Translations under genes and position numbers: made by a program
NCBI GenBank assembly: GCA_028824415.1
Contig: JAPPDX010000048.1
Span: forward strand, 24,395-88,394
Length of the DNA: 64,000 bases
From: a bacterium
GTDB taxonomy: Bacteria; Actinomycetota; Acidimicrobiia; Acidimicrobiales; CATQHL01
Direction of reading: 5' to 3'
Shown: piece by piece, positions 19,348-29,147 of the stretch
How positions within the stretch are numbered: the stretch's first letter is position 1
Layout of the letters: the number at the start of each line of letters is the position of its first letter
Notes under the pieces: model-generated
Databases searched by the model: none
What the model saw: only the letters and a program-made list of their open reading frames with translations
What the model was told of the DNA's origin: nothing

Positions 19348-20847
19348 TCAACGTCCGGGCCAGGCCAGCGGGCCCGGCGGCTGCGAACCCGTGCCCGGCG
19401 TGGACCCCCCGGGGCCGCCCGGAGGCGACTCCAGTCCCTCCAATTGCTCGAGCAGGTCGGTGGCGGAGCGGTGCCGCGCTCCACCGGCCGGCGTGACCCG
19501 TGAGGAACCCCCGCCCTTGCGGCCCCCCGATCCCTTGGACTTGCGGCGGCGCCCGGCCGGCCGGGCGCCGCGCATCATCTTGCGCGCCGCACTGAAGTTG
19601 CGGAGCAGCTCAGTCACCTCGGCGGTGGTGGTGCCGCTGCCGGCGGCGATCCGGCGCCGGCGGGATCCGTCGATGATCGCCGGCTGGGTCCGTTCGGCGG
19701 GTGTCATGGAGCAGATGATGGCCTCCATTCTCCCCAGTCGGCGCTCGTCGACACCGGCCTCGGCCGCCTGCGCCGCCTGGGCGCTCGGCAGGTGGGCGAG
19801 CAGGTCGCCGAGTCCACCCAGCTTGCGCATCTGCCTCATCTGGGCCAGGAAATCATCGAGGGTGAACTCGCCCGCCAGGACACGCTCGGCGGCGCCGGCG
19901 GCGTCGGCGGCCTCCCGGCCCTCGTAGGCCGCCTCGGCCTTCTCCGCCAGCGACAGCAGGTCGCCCATCCCCAGGATCCGCCCCGCCAGGCGATCGGGGT
20001 GAAAACGCTCGAAGTCGCCGACGCGCTCGCCGACCGAGGCGAACGCCACCGGGCACCCCAGGACCGCCCGCACGGACAGCGCGGCGCCCCCGCGCGCGTC
20101 GCCGTCGAGCTTGGTCAGGATCACGGCGTCGAGCCCCAGGGCCTCGTGGAAGCTGCGCCCGACACGCACGGCCTCCTGGCCCATCATGGCGTCGAGCACC
20201 AGGAACGTGTGGTGAGGTTGGATCGCCTCGCCGATGGCGCGCACCTCGGCCATGAGCTCCTCGTCGACCACCTGGCGCCCGGCGGTGTCGCAGATCACCA
20301 CGTCCCGGCCGAGCCGGCGGGCCTCGGCGAGCCCTGCCAGCGCCACCGCCACGGGATCGGTCGCCTCGCTGAAGACCGGGACGGAGATCTCCGCGGCCAG
20401 GACACGCAACTGCTCGACCGCGGCCGGGCGCGTCAGGTCGGCGCCCACGAGCAGCGGGCTGCGCCCCTGGCTGCGGAACCAGCGGGCCAACTTGGCGGCC
20501 GCGGTCGTCTTCCCCGAGCCCTGCAGACCCGCCAGCAGCGCCACCGTGGGGGGGCGGGATGCGAAACCGATCGACACCGGATCGCCGCCGAGGGTGCGCA
20601 CCAGTTCGGCGTGCACGATCTGCACCACCTGCTGGGCGGGGTTCAGGGCTCGGTTCAGGTCGGCGGCGAGCGCCTCGTCGCGCACCCGGTCCCGAAACTC
20701 CGCCACCACCTCGGTGGCCACGTCCGCCGCCAGCAGCGCCCGGCGGATCTCGCCCAGCGCCTCGGTGACGTCCTCGGGACGCAGCCGGCCCTTGCGCCGG
20801 AGCCGGTCGAAGACCGAGTTGAGATTGCCGCTAAGAGCCTCGAACAT
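19348..20847 (-). CDS. ffh: Signal recognition particle protein
   Basis: MFEALSGNLNSVFDRLRRKGRL; LAGLQGSGKTTAAAKLA; GADLTRPAAVEQL; DTAGR; C-terminal M domain. Confidence 0.97.
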   Translation of the reverse strand: MFEALSGNLNSVFDRLRRKGRLRPEDVTEALGEIRRALLAADVATEVVAEFRDRVRDEALAADLNRALNPAQQVVQIVHAELVRTLGGDPVSIGFASRPPTVALLAGLQGSGKTTAAAKLARWFRSQGRSPLLVGADLTRPAAVEQLRVLAAEISVPVFSEATDPVAVALAGLAEARRLGRDVVICDTAGRQVVDEELMAEVRAIGEAIQPHHTFLVLDAMMGQEAVRVGRSFHEALGLDAVILTKLDGDARGGAALSVRAVLGCPVAFASVGERVGDFERFHPDRLAGRILGMGDLLSLAEKAEAAYEGREAADAAGAAERVLAGEFTLDDFLAQMRQMRKLGGLGDLLAHLPSAQAAQAAEAGVDERRLGRMEAIICSMTPAERTQPAIIDGSRRRRIAAGSGTTTAEVTELLRNFSAARKMMRGARPAGRRRKSKGSGGRKGGGSSRVTPAGGARHRSATDLLEQLEGLESPPGGPGGSTPGTGSQPPGPLAWPGR

Positions 20848-21808
20848 CGGCGTCCATTCCTTCGGTGTCCACGAGAGCGGCCGCGAAGGCCGCGGCGTCG
20901 AACGGGACCAGGTCGCCCAGTCCCTCACCGAGACCTACCAGCTTGACCGCCACATTCAACTCGGCGCGCACCGACAGCACCGAGCCTCCCCGGGCGGAAC
21001 CGTCCAGCTTGGTCAGCACGGCGCCCGTCACCCCCGCGGCCTCGCCGAACATCCGGGCCTGGGCGAGACCGTTCTGGCCGGTCGTGGCGTCGAGGGTGAC
21101 CAGCGCCTCGCACAACTCGCCCGGCGCCCGCTCGGCCACCCGGCGGATCTTCGCCAGCTCGCCCATGAGGTTGTGGTTGGTGTGCAGCCGCCCGGCGGTA
21201 TCGATCATCACCACGTCGGCGCCGGAAGCCGCGGCGTGGGAGATGGCGTCGAAGGCCACCGCCGCGGGATCACCGCCGGCGTTGCCGCGCACGAGATGTG
21301 CGCCCGCCCGCTCTGCCCAGGTGGCGAGCTGCTCGGTGGCGGCGGCGCGGAATGTGTCGGCGGCCCCCAGCACCACGCGCCGACCGGCCCGCACCTCGGC
21401 GTGGGCCAGCTTCCCGATCGTCGTCGTCTTCCCCGAACCGTTGACCCCCACGAACAGCCAGACCGCCGGTGAGCCCGAACGATCCAGAGCCCCGTCGGGG
21501 GCATGCATGAGGTCCGCCACCGCATCCGCCAGCAGGGAGCGCAACGCCGCGGGATCGGAGATGCGCCGCTCGGAGGCCTCGCTGCGCAGGCACCCCAGCA
21601 GCTGCTCGGTCACCGCCCAGCTCACGTCGGCACCGAGCAGGGCCTCCTCCAGCGCCTCCCAGGTGGCACCGTCCAGGTCGGGGCGCGCCAGCGCGGCACC
21701 GAGCCGCTCCCCCATCGCCGACCGGGCCTTCGCCAGGCGTGAACGCCACCGCGGCGTCGCCGCCGGGTCGCCGGAGACGTCTCCTGGCCGGCCGTGCGCC
21801 GTCGCCAC
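20831..21808 (-). CDS. ftsY: Signal recognition particle receptor
   Basis: VGVNGSGKTTTIGKLA, GAADTFRAAATEQL, DTAGRLHTNHNLMGEL, LTKLDGSARGG; true start near 21808, not the 820-aa ORF start. Confidence 0.96.
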   Translation of the reverse strand: MATAHGRPGDVSGDPAATPRWRSRLAKARSAMGERLGAALARPDLDGATWEALEEALLGADVSWAVTEQLLGCLRSEASERRISDPAALRSLLADAVADLMHAPDGALDRSGSPAVWLFVGVNGSGKTTTIGKLAHAEVRAGRRVVLGAADTFRAAATEQLATWAERAGAHLVRGNAGGDPAAVAFDAISHAAASGADVVMIDTAGRLHTNHNLMGELAKIRRVAERAPGELCEALVTLDATTGQNGLAQARMFGEAAGVTGAVLTKLDGSARGGSVLSVRAELNVAVKLVGLGEGLGDLVPFDAAAFAAALVDTEGMDADVRGS

Positions 21809-21822
21809 CGGGTCCCGCCCGC

Positions 21823-23427
21823 CTAAGGCTCGATCTCGGGCTCGGGCGACTCCTCGGAGGACTCCTGGAGGGCCAGTGAGGCGCTCCGGTCGCCGAGGGG
21901 GATGAACAGGCGGATGAGTTGGTCGCCGCGGACCACCTCGACGCGCACCTCGGTCCCGGGCGCCCGCAGGCGCACGGCGACGGTCAACTCGTCCATCGAA
22001 CCCACGGGCTGGCCGTCGAAGGAGACGATGCGGTCGTTCACCTGCATCCCTGCGGCCTCGGCGGGCCCATCGGGGGTGACCGAGGCCACGATCGCTCCCG
22101 GCTCTCCCAGCGGCGGGGTGTAGCCGGTGATCCCGAGGAATCCGAAACGCACCTCGCGCCCGGCGCGCAGTTCCTCGGCGATCCAGATGGCCACCTCGAT
22201 CGGCGTGGCGAAGCCGACACCGATGTTCCCGCCGCCGAAGTTGGACTGGATCGCCACGTTCATCCCGATCACGCGGCCTTCGAGATCGGCGAGGGCACCA
22301 CCGCTGTTGCCGGGATTGATGGGGGCGTCGGTCTGGATCATGCCGAGCGGCGGCATGTCCTGGCCGCCGAGCACCTGGTTCAGGGCACTCACCACCCCCA
22401 CCGTCACGACGTTCTCCCGGCCGAAGGGGCTGCCCACCGCCACGGCGGTCTGGCCCACCTGCACCGTCGAGAGGGAACCGATGTCGGCCACGTTCACGTC
22501 GAGCGCCGGGTCGATCTGTATGACGGCCACGTCGAGTTCCCGGTTCGCCCCCACGACCTTGCCACCGGTGCGCAGACCGCTGGGGAGGTGCACGATGACA
22601 TCGGGGACCTCCCCTCCCAACGCCTCGGGAAGGTCGAGCTCGCGGGAGGGATCGATCTCGAGGCCCTCGGGGCGCCCGGGCCCGCCGGACCCTTCCTCGG
22701 CGAACAGGTCGGCGAGGGGTTCGGCATCCTCGACGACGTGCGCCGCAGTCAGGATCAGCCCGGCATCGTCGTAGATGATTCCCGAGCCCTGACCCTGGGA
22801 CGTCTGCAGCAGCACGACCGACGGCTCCACCCGGCCGGCGGCAAAGACCACCGGCTCCTGTGCGGGACCGGTCGGGGGCGCCGGAACCGCGGACGGCTGT
22901 TGGGCCGGCGCAGGTGCCGGTGCAGGAGCCGGCACCACGGTCTCGGCGGGGTCCGCCGAGGCGACCGGCGGCTGCGGAGCCGCCACCGGCGACTGCGGCG
23001 ATTCCTGCACGATGGCCGGCGGCGGCACCGGGGCCCCGGCGCCGGCCTGTGGGGCCGGACCGATGATCTCCGGAGGCCTGACGGGGATGTAGCGGACCGT
23101 CTCGCCCGGTGCGCCCGTCGACTGCACGACCGCCACCACCCCGAGCGCCAGCGCCGACAGGCTGACCAGTACCGCGAAGGCCTGGGCGCTGAAGCGCCGG
23201 CGGCGTCGCCGGCCACCGGGCGGGCCGGGGTCGCGCGGCGGCCCCTGATCGCCGGATCCGAGCGTCCACGCCAGGTCGTAGTCCCTGGGCCATTGGTCAG
23301 CCGGAGTGCCGGGCTCGGCTCCGCCCACCGACGGCCCGGGCTCGGAGAAGGCTCCCGAGTTGGCCGGCCGGTCCTCGAACGGGTCCTCGCCGGGGTCGGC
23401 CGGCCAGGCGGGCTGGTCAGGTGCCAT
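21823..23427 (-). CDS. HtrA/DegP-like trypsin-PDZ serine protease, membrane anchored
   Basis: ILTAAHVV (His), LDVAVIQID (Asp), NPGNSGGAL (Ser), C-terminal PDZ (FGFLGITGYTP...GPAEAAGMQVNDRIVSFDGQPV); one TM. Confidence 0.95.
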   Translation of the reverse strand: MAPDQPAWPADPGEDPFEDRPANSGAFSEPGPSVGGAEPGTPADQWPRDYDLAWTLGSGDQGPPRDPGPPGGRRRRRRFSAQAFAVLVSLSALALGVVAVVQSTGAPGETVRYIPVRPPEIIGPAPQAGAGAPVPPPAIVQESPQSPVAAPQPPVASADPAETVVPAPAPAPAPAQQPSAVPAPPTGPAQEPVVFAAGRVEPSVVLLQTSQGQGSGIIYDDAGLILTAAHVVEDAEPLADLFAEEGSGGPGRPEGLEIDPSRELDLPEALGGEVPDVIVHLPSGLRTGGKVVGANRELDVAVIQIDPALDVNVADIGSLSTVQVGQTAVAVGSPFGRENVVTVGVVSALNQVLGGQDMPPLGMIQTDAPINPGNSGGALADLEGRVIGMNVAIQSNFGGGNIGVGFATPIEVAIWIAEELRAGREVRFGFLGITGYTPPLGEPGAIVASVTPDGPAEAAGMQVNDRIVSFDGQPVGSMDELTVAVRLRAPGTEVRVEVVRGDQLIRLFIPLGDRSASLALQESSEESPEPEIEP

Positions 23428-23531
23428 GTGAACTCCGTCTGCGGGGCCACGGTCGTGCGCTGAGCACTATCCACGCTATTGGGGCGGCGTGCGGGAGCCT
23501 CAACCCGTCGCCGGCCGACTCATAGAGAATC

Positions 23532-24788
23532 TCAAAGGGAGACCGGAACGTCCTCGGTGACCCGCCCGCTGCGCCTGATCCGGGCTCCCGGACTGCTCGC
23601 CCCTGTTGCCGGCAGAAGGATTGTGAACGTGGATCCGAATCCCACCGTCGAGGTCAGGCGCGCCTCGCCGCGATGCGATTCGGCGATCTGGCGCACGATC
23701 GCCAGGCCCAACCCCCGCCCCGAGGCCGACGCCTGCCCACCGCGCTGGAACCGCTGGAAGACGCGCTCCTGCTCGTCCGCGGGAATGCCGGGTCCCTGGT
23801 CCTCCACCGCCACCCAGATCCAGGCGCCCTCGCCGCCGGCGGTGATGCGCACCTCCGAGGTGGCGGGTGCCACGCTCAGCGCATTCGAAAGCAGGTTGGC
23901 GAATGCCTGCCGGAGGCTGCCGGCGTCACCGAGGGCCAGCAGGCCACTGGGCGCGTAGTGCGTCAGCCTCACGCGCTGGTTGGCGGCGTAGCCCTCGAAC
24001 TCGGCGGTCGCCTGGCGCGACAGCTCGCCGACGTCCACGAGGGTGAGGTGCTGGGGCCGGGTCTCGTGGCGGGCGAAGGTGACCAGGTCATCGACCACGC
24101 GCGACATGCGCTCGGTGGACCGGCTCACCTGCTCGGCCACGAGCCGGTAGTCCTCGGTGGTGGCGTCGGGATCGGCCAGCGTGGTATCGAGGTTGCTGCG
24201 GATCACCGCCAGCGGGTTACGCAGCTCGTGGCTGGCATCCTCCACGAAGCCCCGCTGCGCGTCGAAGGAGCGGTCCAGACGATCCAACATGGCGTCGAAG
24301 GTGTCGGCGAGGCGCCGCAACTCGTCGGGAGGACCTTCCAGGGCGATGCGCTGTGACAGGTCCGTGGCGCTGATCCGCCGGGCCACCTCGGTGATGCGCC
24401 CCACCGGCTTCAGCACGTGGCCGGCCAGGAACCAGCCGACCACCAAGCTCCCACCGAACAGGATCGCCAGGGCGAACAGCGAGTAGTCCGCCAGCCGATC
24501 CATGGCCCGCTCGTTGGCCTGGGTCTCCACGATTCCCAGCGTCTCTCTGAGAGTGCGCTCCTCGTCGGGCGCCGGACGCCCGTCGAGTTCGAGCCGCTCA
24601 AGGGAGAGAGATTGCGAGAGCGACGACTCGTCCAGGTTCCGGGCCAGTCCCCAGTAGATGCCGCCCACCGCGATGGCGCCCAGGCCGAACAGCAGCACGC
24701 TGTAGACCAGCGCCAGCCGGAAGCGGATGGAGCCCAGCGAGCGGAACAGCCGGCTGCGGAACCGTTCGACGTAGCCGGCGCGGGCCAC
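23532..24788 (-). CDS. Sensor histidine kinase
   Basis: HAMP-like region, FVEDASHELRNPLAVIRSNLD H-box, DQGPGIPADEQERVFQRF, GLGLAIVRQI. Confidence 0.95.
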   Translation of the reverse strand: MARAGYVERFRSRLFRSLGSIRFRLALVYSVLLFGLGAIAVGGIYWGLARNLDESSLSQSLSLERLELDGRPAPDEERTLRETLGIVETQANERAMDRLADYSLFALAILFGGSLVVGWFLAGHVLKPVGRITEVARRISATDLSQRIALEGPPDELRRLADTFDAMLDRLDRSFDAQRGFVEDASHELRNPLAVIRSNLDTTLADPDATTEDYRLVAEQVSRSTERMSRVVDDLVTFARHETRPQHLTLVDVGELSRQATAEFEGYAANQRVRLTHYAPSGLLALGDAGSLRQAFANLLSNALSVAPATSEVRITAGGEGAWIWVAVEDQGPGIPADEQERVFQRFQRGGQASASGRGLGLAIVRQIAESHRGEARLTSTVGFGSTFTILLPATGASSPGARIRRSGRVTEDVPVSL

Positions 24789-24824
24789 CGAATCAGCCTC
24801 GCTCGGAACCCGTCAGGCGACGGA

Positions 24825-25607
24825 TCAAGGGTACGGAGCCGCGTTCGGCGAGGCGGCCGAGGAGATGTCGCCCAGCACGTATGCAGGATCCTCGGGCCCC
24901 GACGAGTGATCCGCCGTGTGCAGGCCGCCGGTGGCGACCAGCCGGTAGCCGGTTCCCACGACCGTCTCGATCGGTGCCGGGCTGCCGGGCAGGCCGAGCT
25001 TGCGCCGCAGCGTCCCGACGGTGACCCTGACGGTGTTCGTGAAGGGGTCGGTGTGCTCGTCCCAAACGTGGTCCAGCAGTTCCTCCTGCGAGACGACCTC
25101 GCCGGGACGGCTGCAGAAGAACCGCAGCAGTGTGAACTCCTTGGGGGTCAGGGTGATCTCCTGGCCCTGGCGCCTCACGCTGTGGCGGCCCAGATCCATC
25201 TCGATGTCCCCCACGGCGAGGCGAGATCCGCAGCGCCCGGCGTCTCGGCGCAGCAGCGCCCGGATCCGCGCCGTCAATTCGCCGAACGCGAACGGCTTGA
25301 CGAGGTAGTCGTCGGCACCGTCGTCGAGTCCCCCGATGCGGTCCTCGAGGCTGTCGCGCGCCGTGAGAATCAGGATGCGCGGGCGGTGGCCGCTCCGGGC
25401 GGGATCGCGCAGGCGGCGGCACACCTCCCTGCCGTCGACCGCCGGCATGGTCAGGTCCAGGCAGATGACGTCGTAGTCCACCGCCGCGGCCTTGGCGAGC
25501 GCTTCGTCACCGTCGAACGCCTCGTCAACGGCGTAGCCGTCCCGGCGCAGGCCGCGGGCGATCGCTCGTACCAGGTCCTTTTCGTCGTCGGCGACGAGCA
25601 CGCGCAT
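24825..25607 (-). CDS. OmpR/PhoB-family response regulator
   Basis: MRVLVADDEKDLVRAIARGL receiver; winged-helix ITLTPKEFTLLRFFCSRPGEVVSQEELLDHVW. Confidence 0.95.
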   Translation of the reverse strand: MRVLVADDEKDLVRAIARGLRRDGYAVDEAFDGDEALAKAAAVDYDVICLDLTMPAVDGREVCRRLRDPARSGHRPRILILTARDSLEDRIGGLDDGADDYLVKPFAFGELTARIRALLRRDAGRCGSRLAVGDIEMDLGRHSVRRQGQEITLTPKEFTLLRFFCSRPGEVVSQEELLDHVWDEHTDPFTNTVRVTVGTLRRKLGLPGSPAPIETVVGTGYRLVATGGLHTADHSSGPEDPAYVLGDISSAASPNAAPYP

Positions 25608-25668
25608 CACCACAGACGGTAGCCAATCCCGGCGAGACACGTCATTTCGAGGCCGCCACCGCGGCCGC

Positions 25669-28600
25669 TCAGTCGCGGGGCACAACCCCCGCACCGGCCG
25701 ACTGCAGGGATCGGGCGGCACCGCGGCGCTCGGCGATCACCAGGCTGGCCCCGCCGGGTCGCATCGTCACGCCGTACAGGCTGTCGGCGATCTCCATGGT
25801 GGGTTTCTGGTGCGTCACCAGGATGAGTTGCGCACTCGAGCGGAATTCCTCCAGCAGCCGCAGGAAGCGGTGCAGGTTCAAGTCGTCGAGCGCGGCGTCC
25901 ACCTCGTCGAGCACGTAGAACGGGGAGCCCTGGGAACGGAAGACCGCGAACAGGAACGCCAGCGCCGCCAGCGAGCGCTCGCCTCCCGACAGCAGGGCCA
26001 GGCGTCGCAGGCTCTTGCCCGCGGGCTGCGCCTCGATCTCCACGCCCGAGGCGAGCGGATCGTGCGGATCGGTGAGGGTCAGCCTGCCCGCGCCCCCGTC
26101 GAACAGCACGCCGAAGACCGTCTCGAAACTCTCGGCAACCTCGCGGTAGCAGCGGGAGAACGCCTCCAGGATCTCGCTGTCGACGCTCCGGACGAGCGTG
26201 GTGAGGTCGCGGCGGGCGCTGCGCACGTCCTCGATCTGGGCGGCCAGGTCGTCGTGGCGCTGGCGCAGGCTGTCGTGTTCCTGTACGGCCAGGGGGTTCA
26301 CCGGGCCGATTCCGCGCAGCAGACCCTCGAGTTCCCGTATGCGTTCGGCGGCGCTGACCCCTTCGGGGAGGTCGGGCTGCGCCGCGCCCATGGCCTGGAC
26401 CTCGTCGCAGTCATGGCGGCTGTGCAGGGTCTCGACGACCGACTCGATCCGCAGGCGGACCTCGTCCTCGGTGCGTTGCGCGCCCAGCAGCAACTCGCCG
26501 ATCTCGGCGACCGAGGCCGCCAGCTCTGCTCGCCTCCGGCGATCCCCGTCGAGCCGCGCGGCGGTGACCCTGCCGGCCTCCGCCAGTTGGCGCTGCCGCG
26601 CCCGCAACCGCTCCAGGCCCCGCCGGCACTCGCCGGCGCTGTGGGCCAGCCGCTCGGCCGACTCCGCCAGGACGGCGCTGCGCCGGGCGTCGACGCCGGC
26701 GGAGGCGACCGCCGCCTCGTGGCCTCCGAGGCGGGCCCGGATCTCGTCGCGGCGTTCGGCCAGCACCGCGCGGCGCGCCTCGATCTCGGACTCCCGGCGA
26801 TCCAGTGACCTCCGCTCGGCGTCGAGGTCGCTGCGGCGCCGCTGCAACCCCGCCGCGGCCTCGTGGGCCACCGCCTCGGACGCCTCGACGGACCGCTGCA
26901 GCTCCGCCAGTCGGCCGGCCGCCTCGTCGGCCTGGCGGCGATGCGCCCGGGCCCGCTCGGTCAGCTCCTGCAGGCGTTCGGCGGCGCCGTCGGCATCGGA
27001 AGCCACGGCTCCGGCGTGACGGGCGGCATCGGCGGCCCGCCGGCCGGCGTCGGCCAGACGCTGACCGGCCGTCCTGCACGTCTCGGCGGCAGCGGCGTGC
27101 ACCGACTCCGCCGAGGCGGCCACGGCGGATGCTTCACCGAGAATCCGATCGGCCTCCGCCAGCGAGACCTCGGCGCTCTCGAGCCGCTCCCGGGACTCAG
27201 CCAGCGCCTCGCCGGTGGCTCCCGAGCGGTGGACGCCCACCCGCCATCCGGTCGGTGAGAAGCAATCGCCCGCCGGGGTGACGACGGTTGCGCCGGGGTG
27301 CTCGGCAACGGCGTCGCAGGCCTCCTGCCAACTCGGCACCACGACGACCGCGCCGATGAGGCCGTCGAGGACCTCATCGGTGGCGGCCTGCTTGCCGTGC
27401 ACGTGGGGGCGCAGCGGCCGGCCGGCCCGAGGCGGTCCGTCAGCGGCGCGGATCGGCAGCACCGCTCCGGCAGCCTTCGCCCGGACCAGCGCCTCCAGGG
27501 CCGGTCGGGCTGCCGCCGGGCCGTCCAGGACGGCCGCGGCGAGGGCATCTCCGGCTGCGGCCTCAAAGGCCGCCTCCCAGCCCTCCTCCACCGCCACCAG
27601 ATCGCCGAGCGCACCCAGCACACCGGTACTGCCGGTCAGGACCTCCATGCCCGAACGCGCCCGCACGTCACCCATCGCCAGGTCCAGCGCCTCGACCCGG
27701 GCCCGCCACCGGCTTTGCTCGCCGTCGGCGGCGGCTCGCTCCTCCCGGGCGGCGCTCTCCGCCGCGGCGGCCTCCGCCCGGCGCTGCTCGGTCGCCTGCA
27801 GTGCTGCGGCGGCGGCCTCCTCCTCGGCGCGGCACGCGGCTAGTTCCTGCTCGGCGCGGCCGGAGGATTCCTCCGCGGCGGCGCGCCGCTCGGCCAGCCG
27901 GTCGGCGCGTCCGGCCAGTTCGGCCACCTCCGCCTCGGCCCGGTCGGCCACGTCACCGAGCGCCCCGAGGCGCCCCCGCAGCTGCGCCGCCGCGGCGCGG
28001 TCGCCGGCGGCCCCGGAGGCCTCGGTGCGGGCCGCGTGCGCCTGCGCGTCGGCCGCCAGCAGTGAGGCGGCGGCCTCGAGGCGATCCCGCTCGGCCGCCA
28101 GCTCCGTCCCGGATGTGTCCAACTCGCCCAGACTGACCTCGATGCGGGCGGACTCATCGGCGAGGGAGGCCAGCAGGTCGCCGGCCAGCGCGCCGTGGCG
28201 GCGCCGCTCGTAGTCCTGCTGGCGCCGGCCGATAGCCCGCTGGGCCTCCCCGAGGAGCTCCTCCAGCGCCGCGAGGCGCTCGCTGGCGGTGGCCAGCGCC
28301 ACGTGGCCCGGGGCCGACAGGCGGGTCTCGGCCTCGGCGATGCGCCCGTCGAGGGCGGCCAGCTCCCGGGTGGTGGCGGCGCGGCGGTCCGCCAGGTCGC
28401 GCCGTTCGGTCGCCGCGAGGCGCCGGCGCTCCCGCAGTTCGGCGAGTTCGGCACCGAGGCGGTGGATCTGCAGGGCGGTCAACTCGGCGGCGAGTGCGCC
28501 GTGGCGGCGCGCCACCGAGGCCTGCCGCTCCAGGGGCCGCAGTGCCCGGCGGACCTCGTTCAGCTGGTCACCGAGGCGCGCCAGGTTCGCCTCGGTGTCC

Positions 28601-29145
28601 TCCAACCGCCGCAGCGCCTTCTCCTTGCGCACCCGGTAGGCGGACACACCGGCGGCCTCCTCGAGGATGGCGCGGCGCTCGGCGGGCTTGGCCTGGAGCA
28701 CCGCGTCGATGTGCCCCTGCGAGACGATCACGTGCCGATGCCGTCCCACACCCGCAGCCGAGAGCATCTCGGCGATGTCGATGAGCCGGGCCTGCGTGGC
28801 GTTGATGGCGTAGGCGCTGTCGCCGCTGCGGAACAGCGTGCGGCTGATGGCTACCTCGTCGAGCTCCAGGGGCAGGCGGCGATCGGCGTTGTCGAAGGTG
28901 AGGGTGACCTCCGCCCGTCCCAGCGCCGACCGGCCGGGGTTCCCCGCGAAGATCACGTCGTCCATCTGCTGGGAGCGCAGCGCCGTGGGCGACTGCGAGC
29001 CAAGGACCCAGCTGATGGCGTCGACGATGTTGGACTTGCCGCTCCCGTTGGGGCCCACGATCACCGACAACCCGGGCGCGAAGTCGATCGTCGTGGTGTC
29101 GGCGAACGACTTGAAACCCTTCAGCGTGAGGGCCTGCAGGTACAC
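25669..29145 (-). CDS. smc: Chromosome segregation protein SMC
   Basis: LKGFKSFADTTTIDFAPGLSVIVGPNGSGKSNIVDAI; LLSGGERSLAALAFLFAVFR; coiled coils and hinge. Confidence 0.97.
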   Translation of the reverse strand: MYLQALTLKGFKSFADTTTIDFAPGLSVIVGPNGSGKSNIVDAISWVLGSQSPTALRSQQMDDVIFAGNPGRSALGRAEVTLTFDNADRRLPLELDEVAISRTLFRSGDSAYAINATQARLIDIAEMLSAAGVGRHRHVIVSQGHIDAVLQAKPAERRAILEEAAGVSAYRVRKEKALRRLEDTEANLARLGDQLNEVRRALRPLERQASVARRHGALAAELTALQIHRLGAELAELRERRRLAATERRDLADRRAATTRELAALDGRIAEAETRLSAPGHVALATASERLAALEELLGEAQRAIGRRQQDYERRRHGALAGDLLASLADESARIEVSLGELDTSGTELAAERDRLEAAASLLAADAQAHAARTEASGAAGDRAAAAQLRGRLGALGDVADRAEAEVAELAGRADRLAERRAAAEESSGRAEQELAACRAEEEAAAAALQATEQRRAEAAAAESAAREERAAADGEQSRWRARVEALDLAMGDVRARSGMEVLTGSTGVLGALGDLVAVEEGWEAAFEAAAGDALAAAVLDGPAAARPALEALVRAKAAGAVLPIRAADGPPRAGRPLRPHVHGKQAATDEVLDGLIGAVVVVPSWQEACDAVAEHPGATVVTPAGDCFSPTGWRVGVHRSGATGEALAESRERLESAEVSLAEADRILGEASAVAASAESVHAAAAETCRTAGQRLADAGRRAADAARHAGAVASDADGAAERLQELTERARAHRRQADEAAGRLAELQRSVEASEAVAHEAAAGLQRRRSDLDAERRSLDRRESEIEARRAVLAERRDEIRARLGGHEAAVASAGVDARRSAVLAESAERLAHSAGECRRGLERLRARQRQLAEAGRVTAARLDGDRRRRAELAASVAEIGELLLGAQRTEDEVRLRIESVVETLHSRHDCDEVQAMGAAQPDLPEGVSAAERIRELEGLLRGIGPVNPLAVQEHDSLRQRHDDLAAQIEDVRSARRDLTTLVRSVDSEILEAFSRCYREVAESFETVFGVLFDGGAGRLTLTDPHDPLASGVEIEAQPAGKSLRRLALLSGGERSLAALAFLFAVFRSQGSPFYVLDEVDAALDDLNLHRFLRLLEEFRSSAQLILVTHQKPTMEIADSLYGVTMRPGGASLVIAERRGAARSLQSAGAGVVPRD

Positions 29146-29147
29146 CG

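Noticed and set aside
20831-23293. 820-aa version of FtsY
   Set aside because: The N-terminal ~490 residues are an out-of-frame reading of the HtrA gene. The real FtsY begins near 21808.
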